DNA from: an uncultured Paracoccaceae bacterium
Lineage (GTDB): Bacteria; Pseudomonadota; Alphaproteobacteria; Rhodobacterales; Rhodobacteraceae
Assembly: GCA_947499715.1 (NCBI GenBank)
Contig: CANMPL010000010.1
Span: 1 to 64,000, forward strand
Length of the DNA: 64,000 nucleotides
Direction of reading: 5' to 3'
Position 1 is the first letter of the stretch; each line of letters starts with the position of its first letter. The position numbers and the translations under genes were made by a program. Positions 26,692 through 36,728 of the stretch are shown here, piece after piece. The notes under the pieces were generated by a model, which searched no databases, had not been told where the DNA came from, and saw only the letters and a program-made list of their open reading frames with translations.

Positions 26692-26825
26692 GATGCGGAC
26701 CTGCGCCCCACTTATGCTGTTTGAAAATGCCAAAAGTTGCCTTAGCGTAAGGTGTGGCATGACCATGCCGCTATTTTACCAACACCGCATCGCATTGATC
26801 GCGTTTTTCGACAGGAGACCCCCCT

Positions 26826-27314
26826 ATGCCCCAAGGTCAATTTTATCGCTACAAGCACATCTCAAAGGCCGCCTATGATCTGTTTGTCATTGAGGGGGAT
26901 GAGCATGATTGGGACGAAGTGCATTTCACGCTAAGCCCCGACAGCGAGATTACAAACGCGACCTGGACATGGAACCATGTGACCTTTGTGACGGGGCCAG
27001 GCAGCTACCACATCTACGTCAAGCAAGGGCTGCACGATTACGAATACAAGACCCTTAGCGGCGTGCCCCACGCCGAGGCGCTTAAGATCGCACAGAATGT
27101 CGTGCATGACATGATATTCATCGGCAAGATCAGCAAGAGTTTTACGTTCAAGCTGTCCTCTGCGATGAATGACAAGCGCCGCGAATACAACGATTGGCGT
27201 GAAGGCGTTGCGGCTGAAAAGCGACGTCAGGAATCAGAGGCGGCATCGCTCGCCCTGCGGTCACAGATGGCCAAGGACAAGGCAAGCGGGATGGTTTGGG
27301 GGCGCAAGGTCTGA
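26826..27314 (+). CDS. Conserved-looking protein of unknown function
   Basis: This 162-aa protein is preceded by AGGAGA. It has no signal peptide or membrane segment. The first 90 residues are mixed alpha/beta (FYRYKHISKAAYDLF, WTWNHVTFVTGPGSYHIYV). The C-terminal 40 residues are a charged helix (AAEKRRQESEAASLALRSQM). I do not recognise a family. It lies alone between the sat-cysC terminator and the convergent heat-shock pair. Confidence 0.65.
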   Translation: MPQGQFYRYKHISKAAYDLFVIEGDEHDWDEVHFTLSPDSEITNATWTWNHVTFVTGPGSYHIYVKQGLHDYEYKTLSGVPHAEALKIAQNVVHDMIFIGKISKSFTFKLSSAMNDKRREYNDWREGVAAEKRRQESEAASLALRSQMAKDKASGMVWGRKV

Positions 27315-27331
27315 CCCACGCACAAGGGGCG

Positions 27332-27556
27332 CTAGTGCAGCGTGACCAGTTGCATCTGATGTTCCGCCGCTAGGTGGCTGGCGATATTGGGGTGTGCGAC
27401 AATCGCCACCTGCTCGCCCGCGCCATTGTGGACGGAAAAGACGGTTTCAGTGTCACCGGCCTGCGCGCGCACCTCATCAGGCAGGTCCGCAGTGGCCACG
27501 GGACGCAGATAAACGATGTTCTGGCTAAGACCTTCAAGGTTTATTTTCGTGTGCAT
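27332..27556 (-). CDS. DUF1150 family protein
   Basis: This 74-aa protein contains NIVYLRPVATADLPDEV and a C-terminal VAIVAHPNIASHLA typical of DUF1150, a small alphaproteobacterial family. It starts four bases after the stop of the small heat-shock gene on the same strand, the usual arrangement of this family, so it is probably co-expressed under heat stress. AAGGGA precedes the ATG. Confidence 0.85.
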   Translation of the reverse strand: MHTKINLEGLSQNIVYLRPVATADLPDEVRAQAGDTETVFSVHNGAGEQVAIVAHPNIASHLAAEHQMQLVTLH

Positions 27557-27559
27557 GGC

Positions 27560-27973
27560 TTATCCCTTCTTGATCTGGATTGTCTGAATGACACGGTCAG
27601 GCTCTGACCGGTTCAGGTCGATATGCAAAAGGCCGTTTTCCATCGTCGCGCCGCCGACATCGACCCCATCTGCCAGCACAAAGCTGCGCTGAAACTGCCG
27701 TGCGGCTATGCCGCGGTGCAGGAACACGCGCCCTTCGGCGTCGTCATGCTGCTTGCCGCGCACCACGAGCGACGAATCTTCGACCGTGATGGCCAGATCA
27801 TCCTCGCCAAAGCCCGCAACCGCGAGCGTGATCCGGTAGGACGTGTCCGAGGTTTGTTCGATATTGTAAGGTGGGTAGCCTTCGTTGCCGGTTTTCGCGG
27901 TGCGTTCCACCAGGCGTTCCAGCTGTTCAAAGCCCAACAGGAACGGATGCGTCCCCAAAGCCAATTTTGTCAT
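27560..27973 (-). CDS. Small heat-shock protein (Hsp20/IbpA type)
   Basis: This 137-aa protein is taken from the ATG at 27973, preceded by AAAGGA. The alpha-crystallin domain covers about residues 30-125 (YPPYNIEQTSDTSYRITLAV, ENGLLHIDL), with a C-terminal IQTIQI anchoring motif. It is a holdase chaperone in the cytoplasm. A heat-shock-like promoter lies upstream at 28036-28066. DUF1150 follows in the same transcript. Confidence 0.92.
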   Translation of the reverse strand: MTKLALGTHPFLLGFEQLERLVERTAKTGNEGYPPYNIEQTSDTSYRITLAVAGFGEDDLAITVEDSSLVVRGKQHDDAEGRVFLHRGIAARQFQRSFVLADGVDVGGATMENGLLHIDLNRSEPDRVIQTIQIKKG

Positions 27974-28035
27974 CCGACACGTCCTTTGATCCAAGCGACA
28001 TCTCTATTTCGGTCCCGTTACGGCAACCTTAAGAG

Positions 28036-28066
28036 AAATATGGGAACTGAAGGCGTTCCGCGCAAC
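28036..28066 (-). promoter_or_regulatory. Candidate RpoH-type promoter for hsp20
   Basis: Read on the minus strand, GTTG is followed after 18 bases by CCCATATTT, resembling the alphaproteobacterial sigma-32 pattern (CTTG, then CCATAT). It lies about 60 bases upstream of the hsp20 start. Confidence 0.4.
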
Positions 28067-28131
28067 CCCGGACTATGCGGATCGCCCCAAAGCCCCTATC
28101 TTAGGAGCAACACCACACATCGGATCCTGCA

Positions 28132-28350
28132 ATGAACTCTACCCCCCGGATGAACGAAACCGAAGTCTTGCGCGTCAAGCTGGAAGTTCTGCGCCGCGAA
28201 CACCGCGATCTGGATGACGCGATCGAGGCGCTGCAAGACCGCGCGACCAGCGATATGCTGACGCTGAAGCGGCTGAAAAAGCAAAAACTGGCGCTGAAGG
28301 ACCGGATCGCATCGGTCGAAGATCGCCTGACCCCCGATATCATCGCCTAG
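28132..28350 (+). CDS. DUF465 (YdcH-like) protein
   Basis: This 72-aa coiled-coil protein (LRVKLEVLRREHRDLDDAIE, LKRLKKQKLALKDRI) matches the DUF465/YdcH family, of unknown role. A second ATG six codons in is an alternative start. It is divergent from the hsp20 gene and upstream of purE. Confidence 0.85.
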   Translation: MNSTPRMNETEVLRVKLEVLRREHRDLDDAIEALQDRATSDMLTLKRLKKQKLALKDRIASVEDRLTPDIIA

Positions 28351-28429
28351 GGCGCATTGCGCGATCATCTTTGATTGCGGCGACGGCAAGGCTGGCTATA
28401 GTGCCGCTTCCTGAACGAAGGGGAATGTC

Positions 28430-28912
28430 ATGACCCAACCCACCGTCGGTATTATCATGGGCAGCCAGTCAGATTGGCCCACCATGAAAGAAGCCGCAGA
28501 CATGCTGGACGCTTTGGGCGTCGCTTATGAGGCCAAGATCGTCTCGGCCCATCGCACGCCGGACCGCTTGTGGGACTATGGCAAAGGTGCTGTGGACCGC
28601 GGGTTGCAAGTGATTATCGCCGGTGCCGGAGGGGCGGCACATTTGCCGGGCATGATGGCGTCCAAAACACGGGTGCCGGTGATTGGCGTGCCGGTGCAGA
28701 CCAGGGCGCTGTCAGGGGTTGATAGCCTGTATTCCATCCTGCAAATGCCGCGCGGATTTCCCGTGGCCACCATGGCCATCGGCGCAGCGGGGGCCGCAAA
28801 TGCAGGCCTGATGGCGGCGGGCATTCTGGCACTGCAAGATCCCGCACTGGCCGCACGTCTTGACCAATGGCGCAACGACCTGAGCGCCTCTATCCCGGAT
28901 GCGCCACAATGA
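28430..28912 (+). CDS. purE: N5-CAIR mutase
   Basis: This 160-aa enzyme contains [25 protein letters not shown] and [10 protein letters not shown], the class I PurE motifs. It converts N5-carboxyaminoimidazole ribonucleotide to CAIR in purine synthesis. Its stop overlaps the purK ATG by four bases, so the two are coupled. AGGGGA precedes the ATG. Confidence 0.96.
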   Translation: MTQPTVGIIMGSQSDWPTMKEAADMLDALGVAYEAKIVSAHRTPDRLWDYGKGAVDRGLQVIIAGAGGAAHLPGMMASKTRVPVIGVPVQTRALSGVDSLYSILQMPRGFPVATMAIGAAGAANAGLMAAGILALQDPALAARLDQWRNDLSASIPDAPQ

Positions 28913-29976
28913 GCGCGCTGCAAGCGGGTGCGACAATCGGCATTTTAGGCGGCGGGCAATTGGGTCGGATGCTGTCGGTCGCGGCCAGCCGGTTGGGGTT
29001 CAGGACCTGCATCTTTGAGCCCGGCAGCGATTGCCCGGCCAGCCACGTTGCCCACCAACATATCCAAGCCGAATACGACGATGAAGAGGCCTTGCGCCGC
29101 TTTGCGGCCGGCGTTGACGTGATCACCTACGAATTTGAAAACATCCCCACCAGCGCCCTTGATCTGCTTGAATCCCTGCGCCCGATCCACCCCGGCAGAC
29201 AAGCGCTCGCAACCTCTCAGGACCGTCTGATCGAAAAAGCGTTCCTGCAAGATCTGGGCCTGACAACCGCGCCCTATGCAGACGTGTCCGACGCAAGCAG
29301 CATGGCTGCAGCCATCGCAAACATCGGCACGCCCGCGATCCTGAAGACGCGCCGCATGGGTTATGACGGCAAAGGGCAAGCTCGTGTGATGACCGTAAGC
29401 GACGGTGATGCGGCCCTTGCCGCCATGGCCGGTGCGCCTGCCATTCTGGAAGGGTTTGTCGATTTCACCCACGAGGTCTCTGTCATCGGGGCGCGGGGCG
29501 CGGATGGGGCGATTGCCTGCTTTGACCCCGGCGAAAACGTACACAAACACGGCATCCTCGACACCACGACGGTGCCTGCCAAACTGACCCCAAATCAACG
29601 CACGGATGCTGTCCTGATCGCTGCCAAGATCCTGAATGCATTGGATTATGTCGGCGTCATGGGGGTCGAGCTTTTTGTGACGCCCAACGCCCTGATTGTG
29701 AACGAAATCGCGCCGCGTGTGCATAATTCCGGCCACTGGACGCAAAACGGCTGCGTGGTTGATCAATTCGAACAACATATCCGCGCGGTCGCTGGCTGGC
29801 CCTTGGGCGATGGCGCGCGTCATAGCAATGTGGTGATGGAAAACCTGATCGGCGCGGATGTTGAAACCATTCCAGACATCGCCACCACCGATGCCGCCAT
29901 CCATCTTTATGGCAAAACCGCCGCCAAGCCGGGCCGCAAAATGGGCCATGTCAACCGGATCACAGGACCGGCCTAA
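28909..29976 (+). CDS. purK: N5-CAIR synthetase
   Basis: This 355-aa ATP-grasp enzyme is taken from the ATG at 28909 (ATGA overlap with purE). It opens with [18 protein letters not shown] and has [12 protein letters not shown] and [14 protein letters not shown], both diagnostic of PurK. It makes the substrate for PurE from AIR, bicarbonate and ATP. Confidence 0.96.
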   Translation: MSALQAGATIGILGGGQLGRMLSVAASRLGFRTCIFEPGSDCPASHVAHQHIQAEYDDEEALRRFAAGVDVITYEFENIPTSALDLLESLRPIHPGRQALATSQDRLIEKAFLQDLGLTTAPYADVSDASSMAAAIANIGTPAILKTRRMGYDGKGQARVMTVSDGDAALAAMAGAPAILEGFVDFTHEVSVIGARGADGAIACFDPGENVHKHGILDTTTVPAKLTPNQRTDAVLIAAKILNALDYVGVMGVELFVTPNALIVNEIAPRVHNSGHWTQNGCVVDQFEQHIRAVAGWPLGDGARHSNVVMENLIGADVETIPDIATTDAAIHLYGKTAAKPGRKMGHVNRITGPA

Positions 29977-30111
29977 GCCTTTCTTTTGAATGAAAATATG
30001 CCCGCCGGAGGCACCTGCCCCCTCGGCAAAACCTGCCCATGACGCTCAACGACAACCGGGACGGCGGGCGGGGCGCCTTGGCCGCTTGCGGCCAACAGCG
30101 GCGCAGGCCGG

Positions 30112-30855
30112 CTAGTCCAAGCCGAACAGCACATCCGTCATCGACAAATCCCGATCGAAGCGACCGTTTTTCAAAAACGCCGCAACCTCTGCCATGACAA
30201 GCGGATTGTTCATCATGAAGGTATGGGTCACCGGCAATTCCATGAAATCTGCCATGCCTTCAAGCCGGGTGCTTTCAACTGAAACCTTCCCGTCGTCCGC
30301 GCCTTCGATCAACGAGGAATAGACCGGGTTCAGACTGCGATTTCCAGCAATGATACCAACCTCATAGCGCGGCATGTCCAATTGGTTGGGTAAGCTGGAG
30401 CTTTCCGTGCCAAGTTGCAGGCCCGCAGGCCCGTTGACCCATTGGAACGGCTCCCAATCACCAAAGATGTCAACAAGTTCCGATCCATTGTTGGGTGGCC
30501 CCAACATGACCACGCGGCCCATGCGCTCGGGCCGGTTGTTGGTCAGCCAGGCCCGCGCAAGGATGCCCCCCATCGAATGGGTCACAAAATTCACCCGGCG
30601 ATCACCGCAGGCGGCGACATCATTGGCGAGGTTTTCTTCCACCAACTGCTGGATGGTAAAATCCGTGGAGGGATAGCCCTGATTGACAACGGTGTAGCCC
30701 TCGGCCTCCAGAAACAATTGCATCGGCGTGAATGAAATCTCTGTCCGTGCCAACCCATGCAGCATCACGACGCATTCATCGGCCTGCTCCAGGGCATTGG
30801 CCCCGGGGGTGCAGGCTGCAAGGCCCATCGCTAAGACAGTCAGAAATCGCTTCAT
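30112..30855 (-). CDS. Alpha/beta-hydrolase (lipase-like) with lipoprotein-type signal
   Basis: This 247-aa protein begins with a hydrophobic segment and GLAAC, a possible lipobox (Cys near residue 15). The hydrolase has the oxyanion-side [11 protein letters not shown], the nucleophile elbow THSMGG, Asp in GADDGKVS and His in PVTHTFMM. It probably hydrolyses an ester in the periplasm or at the membrane; the substrate is unknown. It is divergent from a Nudix gene. Confidence 0.8.
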   Translation of the reverse strand: MKRFLTVLAMGLAACTPGANALEQADECVVMLHGLARTEISFTPMQLFLEAEGYTVVNQGYPSTDFTIQQLVEENLANDVAACGDRRVNFVTHSMGGILARAWLTNNRPERMGRVVMLGPPNNGSELVDIFGDWEPFQWVNGPAGLQLGTESSSLPNQLDMPRYEVGIIAGNRSLNPVYSSLIEGADDGKVSVESTRLEGMADFMELPVTHTFMMNNPLVMAEVAAFLKNGRFDRDLSMTDVLFGLD

Positions 30856-30943
30856 GATCTTCAGATAACATCAAATGACCAAAAAGAAGTAGTCATGACC
30901 TCCTGACCTTGCGTCGCGATGCATCGATCCCCATGCTCTTTTC

Positions 30944-31402
30944 ATGCAACGCCCGATCCGCCTCGCCACCCGCGCCCTTATTCTGAAGGATGATCGGCTG
31001 CTTTTGGTCAATGCCTATCGGGGCAGCGGTGAATTGTGGTGTGCGCCGGGCGGCGGTGCTGATCCGCACCAAAGCATGCCTGATAACCTGATCCGCGAAG
31101 TGACCGAGGAAACCGGACTGACCGTTACGGTTGGCGCTGTCGCCTTGATCAACGAATTTCACGATCCCAAGGGCAGCTTTCATCAGGTTGATATCTATTT
31201 TCGCTGCGCGATTGCTGCGGGCGACACGGATCCGGACCATATCGACCCAGAAGGGGTTGTGACGCAACATCGGTGGGTGACACGTGATGAATTGGCCGCG
31301 ATGCGGGTCAAGCCCGATAGTCTTGCCGCTGTGGCATGGGGCGATGCGAATGCGCCCGACTACGACCCGCTGGAACCTATCGTGAAGCTGCGCGACCTTT
31401 GA
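30944..31402 (+). CDS. Nudix hydrolase
   Basis: This 152-aa protein carries a Nudix box, GGADPHQSMPDNLIREV followed by TEETGL. The first conserved Glu of the box is replaced by Gln, and the catalytic REVTEE is intact. It would hydrolyse a nucleoside-diphosphate-linked compound. Its last 26 bases overlap the convergent EamA gene. The ribosome-binding site is weak. Confidence 0.88.
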   Translation: MQRPIRLATRALILKDDRLLLVNAYRGSGELWCAPGGGADPHQSMPDNLIREVTEETGLTVTVGAVALINEFHDPKGSFHQVDIYFRCAIAAGDTDPDHIDPEGVVTQHRWVTRDELAAMRVKPDSLAAVAWGDANAPDYDPLEPIVKLRDL

Positions 31403-32237
31403 CCAGCGACAACGCGATCCCACCAAGGACCAGCCCGCCAGAAATGCTGATCCGCAGCGTCAGGGGTTCTGCCAGCAGCACAACGCCGGCGGCGACGGCA
31501 ATCACCGGCACAGAAAGCTGAATGATCGCGGCCAGCGTTGTCGGCAAGGCAGGCAAAACACGATACCAAAGCGCATAGCCCAAGCCTGACGTCACGGCAC
31601 CGGCAAGTACCGCGACAAGGATCCCCATCAGCGAAAGCCCCGGCCTTGCCCAGATCAACCCCGGCAAAACCAAGGGCACACAAAGCAGGAAATTGGCGGC
31701 GGTGCCCGACAGTGCGTCACGCTCGCCCTGCCCCAGCAGCGTGTAGGCGGCCCATGCCGCCCCCGCCAATGCCATGCTGAAAGCACCCGCCAAAGGCACA
31801 GTCACTTCACCGCTGGGCCAAAGCAGCAAGACAAGACCCACCATCGCCACCGCAGCCCCAATCCAGCGCATTACCGGCAGCACCTGATGGCGCAGAACCG
31901 CAAATCCAAACATCACCAGTTGCACCACCGCAAACAGGATCAGGGCGCCAAGCCCCGCGCCAAGCGTCAGGTAAGCCCATGAAAAGCCCAGCATATAAAC
32001 AGCCAGAGCCAGGGCCCCGCCCCAACGCGGCGTGCCAGACAATACCAGCCTACCGCCGCGCAATTGGACCAAGGCCACCAAGGTCACTGCCCCGGCCAAG
32101 ACCCGGATCACCGCAAACGCCATGGGGTCCATGCCAAATTGCCCGACCCCCAACCTGTTCAGGATGGAGTTGCCAGCAAAGGCGCACATCGTCAGGGTCA
32201 CGAGAGCAAAAAGCTTCATCACCTCTGATTGCTGCAT
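31377..32237 (-). CDS. EamA/DMT-family transporter
   Basis: This 286-aa membrane protein has about ten hydrophobic helices in two EamA repeats (MKLFALVTLTMCAFAGNSIL at the start, LPALPTTLAAIIQLSVPVIA in the second half). DMT members mostly export small metabolites such as amino acids. It lies downstream of a 47-aa ORF and an amidinotransferase on the same strand and may be in their transcript. A Met seven codons in is an alternative start. Confidence 0.88.
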   Translation of the reverse strand: MQQSEVMKLFALVTLTMCAFAGNSILNRLGVGQFGMDPMAFAVIRVLAGAVTLVALVQLRGGRLVLSGTPRWGGALALAVYMLGFSWAYLTLGAGLGALILFAVVQLVMFGFAVLRHQVLPVMRWIGAAVAMVGLVLLLWPSGEVTVPLAGAFSMALAGAAWAAYTLLGQGERDALSGTAANFLLCVPLVLPGLIWARPGLSLMGILVAVLAGAVTSGLGYALWYRVLPALPTTLAAIIQLSVPVIAVAAGVVLLAEPLTLRISISGGLVLGGIALSLVKGRAASR

Positions 32238-32276
32238 TTTGCACGCAGTGGCAATCGACCCCGGAACCTTTCGGCC

Positions 32277-32420
32277 TTAACGGTCAAAAGGCAGCACGAT
32301 CCCGGCCGCGTAGGCGGCGGCGATGGCACTGTCTTCAGATGTGTCCCGGTCCGAAGCACGGGGCGCGATGATATCAAGGGCTGCGTCAAATGATGTGTCG
32401 TTCAATTTGGCAAAAGTCAT
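32277..32420 (-). CDS. 47-residue small protein
   Basis: A short frame of 47 codons (MTFAKLNDTSFDAALDII at the start, AAAYAAGIVLPFDR at the end) is preceded by a perfect AGGAGG eight bases before the ATG. It lies 70 bases downstream of the amidinotransferase gene and 40 bases upstream of the EamA transporter gene, all on the minus strand. The peptide is acidic and Ala-rich with no Cys and no signal sequence. The ribosome-binding site and the placement support a real gene; the function is unknown. Confidence 0.6.
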   Translation of the reverse strand: MTFAKLNDTSFDAALDIIAPRASDRDTSEDSAIAAAYAAGIVLPFDR

Positions 32421-32490
32421 TTTGTCGTCCTCCTATAGTCAGGATGACGGATCTTTCACGATCAAAGCGCACGTCGTATCGGATGCGACA

Positions 32491-33606
32491 TCAGGCCGAG
32501 AGAGAGGGAAAGTAATCCTCGCACGTGCCTTCGCGGTAGACATCAGCCGTGCAGCAATGCAGGCCACCGCCAAAGGCATAGGCATCGCGCAATTCCACCG
32601 GGATCACGTTCATGCCCAGCTTGTCCATCTGTTCCATCTGATAGACCTCTGACGCTTCGACACAGACGGTCTTGGGGTCCAGCACAAGCACGTTCATCGA
32701 CAGCCAGGTCGAGGAATAACAAAGGGGTGGCGGCGCGTTATGTGCGGGCTGTGCGGCATCGACGATTTCCCAATCGTTCGCTTCAAACATGGCCCGCTGA
32801 TCGTCGGGCAAACGACGCTGCGGATTGTTCAAAATCAAACCGGGCCGCAGGGGCGTAAAGGTCGCATCAATATGGATCGGGTAAGGGTCACCGGGGAAGT
32901 TGACGGTGTGCACGCGGTGGTCGGGGTAGTGTCGGCGCAGCCACTCGATCCCCTTGAGGTTGGTGGTAAAGCCGTGTTGGACGACCAGATCGCGGCCAAA
33001 GCGCAGCACGTCGGCGGCGTCAAACAGCGGTTCTTCCTCGGTCGTGACAAAGAACTTTTCAGCCGCCCAATTCAGACGCTTTTCCACGCCAATTTTGTCA
33101 GACAGATAATCGGGGTGGTAATCAGCATCGGTCAGACGCGGTTTGGGGGCCGCTTCGTGCCGGAAGTTGGGGTCTTCGTCCCAGTATTGCTGCATCAAAG
33201 GACGATAGTTGAGGTATTCAAACCAGCGGCAGCGGTATGACATTGTCGCTTCGAGGATCTCTGACCCGACGGTCAGCAGCACGTCACGCGGCGGCATACA
33301 GCCGAACTGGCTATCGGTGTGAAAATCCGGCGTGGTTGCAGGTTTGGCATGGTCGATCGAGGTCGGGCGATCCACCCGGACGCCACGCTTTTCCAGCAAT
33401 GCGGCAAAGTTGTCCAAAAGCTCGTTCGCGCGGTCGATGGTTTCTTGCGGGCGGCGGCCCCATTGGCCGCGCATGTCGCTGTCCTCGGGGACTTTTGCAT
33501 CAAGCGCGGGTTCCTCGGGCGGAATATGACAATCATCCGCGCGGCCCACGATGACGTGCTTGAGTGGGTCCCATTCGTTCCACGAATTCACAATTGTCTT
33601 GACCAT
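32491..33606 (-). CDS. Amidinotransferase (glycine/inosamine-phosphate type)
   Basis: This 371-aa protein is taken from the ATG at 33606, preceded by GGGAGGAAG. It has the guanidino-group-modifying fold with catalytic residues in place: Asp in EPLFDAADVLRFG, His in YPIHIDATF, and the nucleophilic Cys in GGLHCCTADV (C351/C352). It should move an amidino group from arginine to an amine acceptor; glycine would give guanidinoacetate. The acceptor cannot be told from sequence by eye. A 47-aa ORF and an EamA transporter follow on the same strand. Confidence 0.88.
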   Translation of the reverse strand: MVKTIVNSWNEWDPLKHVIVGRADDCHIPPEEPALDAKVPEDSDMRGQWGRRPQETIDRANELLDNFAALLEKRGVRVDRPTSIDHAKPATTPDFHTDSQFGCMPPRDVLLTVGSEILEATMSYRCRWFEYLNYRPLMQQYWDEDPNFRHEAAPKPRLTDADYHPDYLSDKIGVEKRLNWAAEKFFVTTEEEPLFDAADVLRFGRDLVVQHGFTTNLKGIEWLRRHYPDHRVHTVNFPGDPYPIHIDATFTPLRPGLILNNPQRRLPDDQRAMFEANDWEIVDAAQPAHNAPPPLCYSSTWLSMNVLVLDPKTVCVEASEVYQMEQMDKLGMNVIPVELRDAYAFGGGLHCCTADVYREGTCEDYFPSLSA

Positions 33607-33704
33607 GCCGCTTCCTCCCAAGAACGTAACGGACGATTGGTACGGGCAGCATTTGGGGGACGCAAGCCCCTAGATGCGCCAGTGGCCGCGTCGGTTTTCC
33701 AAAC

Positions 33705-33736
33705 GCAAAAGGGGCACCTTAACGGCGCCCCTTTGC
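33705..33736 (-). terminator. Hairpin downstream of the DUF1127 gene
   Basis: On the minus strand GCAAAGGGGC pairs with GCCCCTTTTGC across a ~10-base loop, with T residues in and after the 3' arm. It lies 20 bases after the DUF1127 stop. Confidence 0.6.
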
Positions 33737-33756
33737 AATGCGTTTGACCGGATGGT

Positions 33757-33972
33757 TCAGGCCACGCCGATCAGTTTGCGCGCATATGCGGGGATGTCGG
33801 CATAGGTGATGCCGATGCGCTTGAGGTCAGCTTCGGTCATCTGGCTTAGCACCGTTTCCATCCGCGCGACCTGTAGGGCCGTTGTCCAGCGGGCAAGGGT
33901 GTCACGCAGACCGGCCAGCACGCCGCGGCTTTGGTTCATTTCATCAAGTGTGTGTGTCGAAAGATATGCCAT
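33757..33972 (-). CDS. DUF1127 (YjiS-like) small protein
   Basis: This 71-aa protein is taken from the ATG at 33972, preceded by AAAAGGA. The C-terminal part EADLKRIGITYADIPAYARK is the Arg-rich DUF1127 motif. In Rhodobacterales these small proteins are associated with RNA turnover and stress. The longer frame upstream lacks family character. Confidence 0.8.
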   Translation of the reverse strand: MAYLSTHTLDEMNQSRGVLAGLRDTLARWTTALQVARMETVLSQMTEADLKRIGITYADIPAYARKLIGVA

Positions 33973-34127
33973 TTCATATGGTCCTTTTCCAATGGGCAAT
34001 GGGAGGATCGCCCTGAATTCTGACACTTACATAATGGGTTATGCTGCACCTGCACAACGGACAGCACGACAATGCCGCTATGCAGAAAGCGAATGGTTTA
34101 CGGCGGGTTAGGTTTTGCGTTGCACAG

Positions 34128-34158
34128 AAAAAGGGCGGCCCCGATAACGGAGCCGCCC
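34128..34158 (-). terminator. Terminator of groESL
   Basis: On the minus strand GGGCGGC pairs with GCCGCCC around a 12-base loop, followed by TTTTT. It lies just after the groEL stop. Confidence 0.75.
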
Positions 34159-34203
34159 AAAACTGCGAGGCAGATTTGGCCCCAGAGGGGGCCAAATGTT
34201 GAT

Positions 34204-35850
<1,647 letters not shown>

Positions 35851-35893
35851 TTAGCTCCTTTGAATTTGAATTTCGTGTGGTTGGCGACAAGGC

Positions 35894-36178
35894 TTAGAGG
35901 ATGCCCAGGATGTCGCTTTCCTTCATGATCAACAGGTCTTCGCCGTCGATCTTCACTTCTGTGCCGGACCATTTGCCAAACAGGACCTTGTCGCCTGCTT
36001 TGACGTCCATCGGGATCAGCTCGCCGCTGTCCTTACGCGCGCCTGCGCCGCAAGAGACGATTTCGCCCTCTGCTGGCTTTTCCTTGGCGCTCTCAGGAAT
36101 AATCAGACCGCCCTTTGTTGTTTCGTCGCTTTCGATGCGGCGAACCAGTACACGGTCGTGAAGTGGTGTGAATGCCAT
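35894..36178 (-). CDS. groES: Co-chaperonin GroES
   Basis: This 94-aa protein has the GroES fold, with the mobile loop [20 protein letters not shown] and [19 protein letters not shown]. It caps the GroEL ring. AGGGAA lies upstream of the ATG. Transcription is expected from the promoter at 36247-36275, repressed by HrcA at the CIRCE element. Confidence 0.98.
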   Translation of the reverse strand: MAFTPLHDRVLVRRIESDETTKGGLIIPESAKEKPAEGEIVSCGAGARKDSGELIPMDVKAGDKVLFGKWSGTEVKIDGEDLLIMKESDILGIL

Positions 36179-36212
36179 CTTTGAACTTCCCTTGGTTCAG
36201 TTTCAACTCCCG

Positions 36213-36239
36213 TTAGCACTCAACACATGCGAGTGCTAA
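36213..36239 (-). promoter_or_regulatory. CIRCE element (HrcA operator)
   Basis: TTAGCACTC-N9-GAGTGCTAA is an exact match to the CIRCE consensus, between the groES start and its promoter. Confidence 0.97.
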
Positions 36240-36246
36240 CGGCGTG

Positions 36247-36275
36247 TAGTTAGGGATCACCACTGCGTGAGTCAA
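36247..36275 (-). promoter_or_regulatory. Sigma-70 promoter of groESL
   Basis: On the minus strand TTGACT (-35) and TAACTA (-10) are separated by exactly 17 bases, directly upstream of the CIRCE element. Confidence 0.75.
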
Positions 36276-36330
36276 CAGCGGCGATGGCGCCGATGGGCCA
36301 AATTTTTGCACCTAAAAGGCCGCGGAGCAC

Positions 36331-36345
36331 ATGAACGTCGTTCAC
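36331..36345 (+). promoter_or_regulatory. Palindromic operator, distal copy
   Basis: ATGAAC-GTC-GTTCAC is an imperfect copy of the perfect palindrome 53 bases downstream. A -35-like TTGACG lies between the two (36354-36359). Confidence 0.55.
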
Positions 36346-36383
36346 AAAGGGACTTGACGAAAGCCATTACCGCTCTCAAGTAT

Positions 36384-36398
36384 ATGAACATTGTTCAT
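36384..36398 (+). promoter_or_regulatory. Palindromic operator, proximal copy
   Basis: ATGAAC-ATT-GTTCAT is a perfect dyad, 15 bases long, of a shape common for TetR-type repressors. It overlaps the probable -10 region and ends 14 bases before the ATG of the Ala-rich protein gene. No regulator gene lies beside it. Confidence 0.65.
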
Positions 36399-36412
36399 GA
36401 ATGGAGTTCAGA

Positions 36413-36718
36413 ATGACATTTCGACCTTACATTATGCTCACGGTGGCTGGCATGACTGCGGCCGCATGTGCCGCACCCAGTGCCCAACATTCGGCGGCAA
36501 CCGCAGGCCACAGTGCCGCGGCCAGTGCCCACGGGTCGGCTGCCGTCGTCACAGGGGCGGCCTCGGTTGCGGCTGTGCCATTGATCGCGGGCGGATCAGC
36601 GCTTGCCGTCTCGGGCGCTGGCCTGGCCGAAAGTGGCAGCGCTGCAATTGAAACGGGTGCCACCCTTGCCACCCTTGACCCAGCGGTGACGCCCGACGGC
36701 CCACCGAAGTTGCATTGA
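36413..36718 (+). CDS. Small Ala/Gly-rich exported protein
   Basis: This 101-aa protein is taken from the ATG at 36413, preceded by GGAG. A short signal region (YIMLTVAGMTAAACAAP) ends in a possible lipobox with Cys. The rest is Ala/Gly/Ser-rich with a hydrophobic stretch VAAVPLIAGGSALAVSGAG. It is followed after 10 bases by a DUF2145 gene, so the two form an operon under the twin palindromes. No function was recognised. Confidence 0.65.
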   Translation: MTFRPYIMLTVAGMTAAACAAPSAQHSAATAGHSAAASAHGSAAVVTGAASVAAVPLIAGGSALAVSGAGLAESGSAAIETGATLATLDPAVTPDGPPKLH

Positions 36719-36728
36719 GGAGGTCGCG

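Noticed and set aside
29977-30111. Small gene or terminator in the purK/lipase gap
   Set aside because: Only a short TTGGCCGC-TT-GCGGCCAA hairpin without T-tract and GC-rich filler similar to 23790-23815 is seen; no function can be supported.
32277-32420. RiPP precursor peptide interpretation of the 47-aa ORF
   Set aside because: There is no Cys, no leader/core pattern and no modifying enzyme of a RiPP type; only a small-protein gene is supported.
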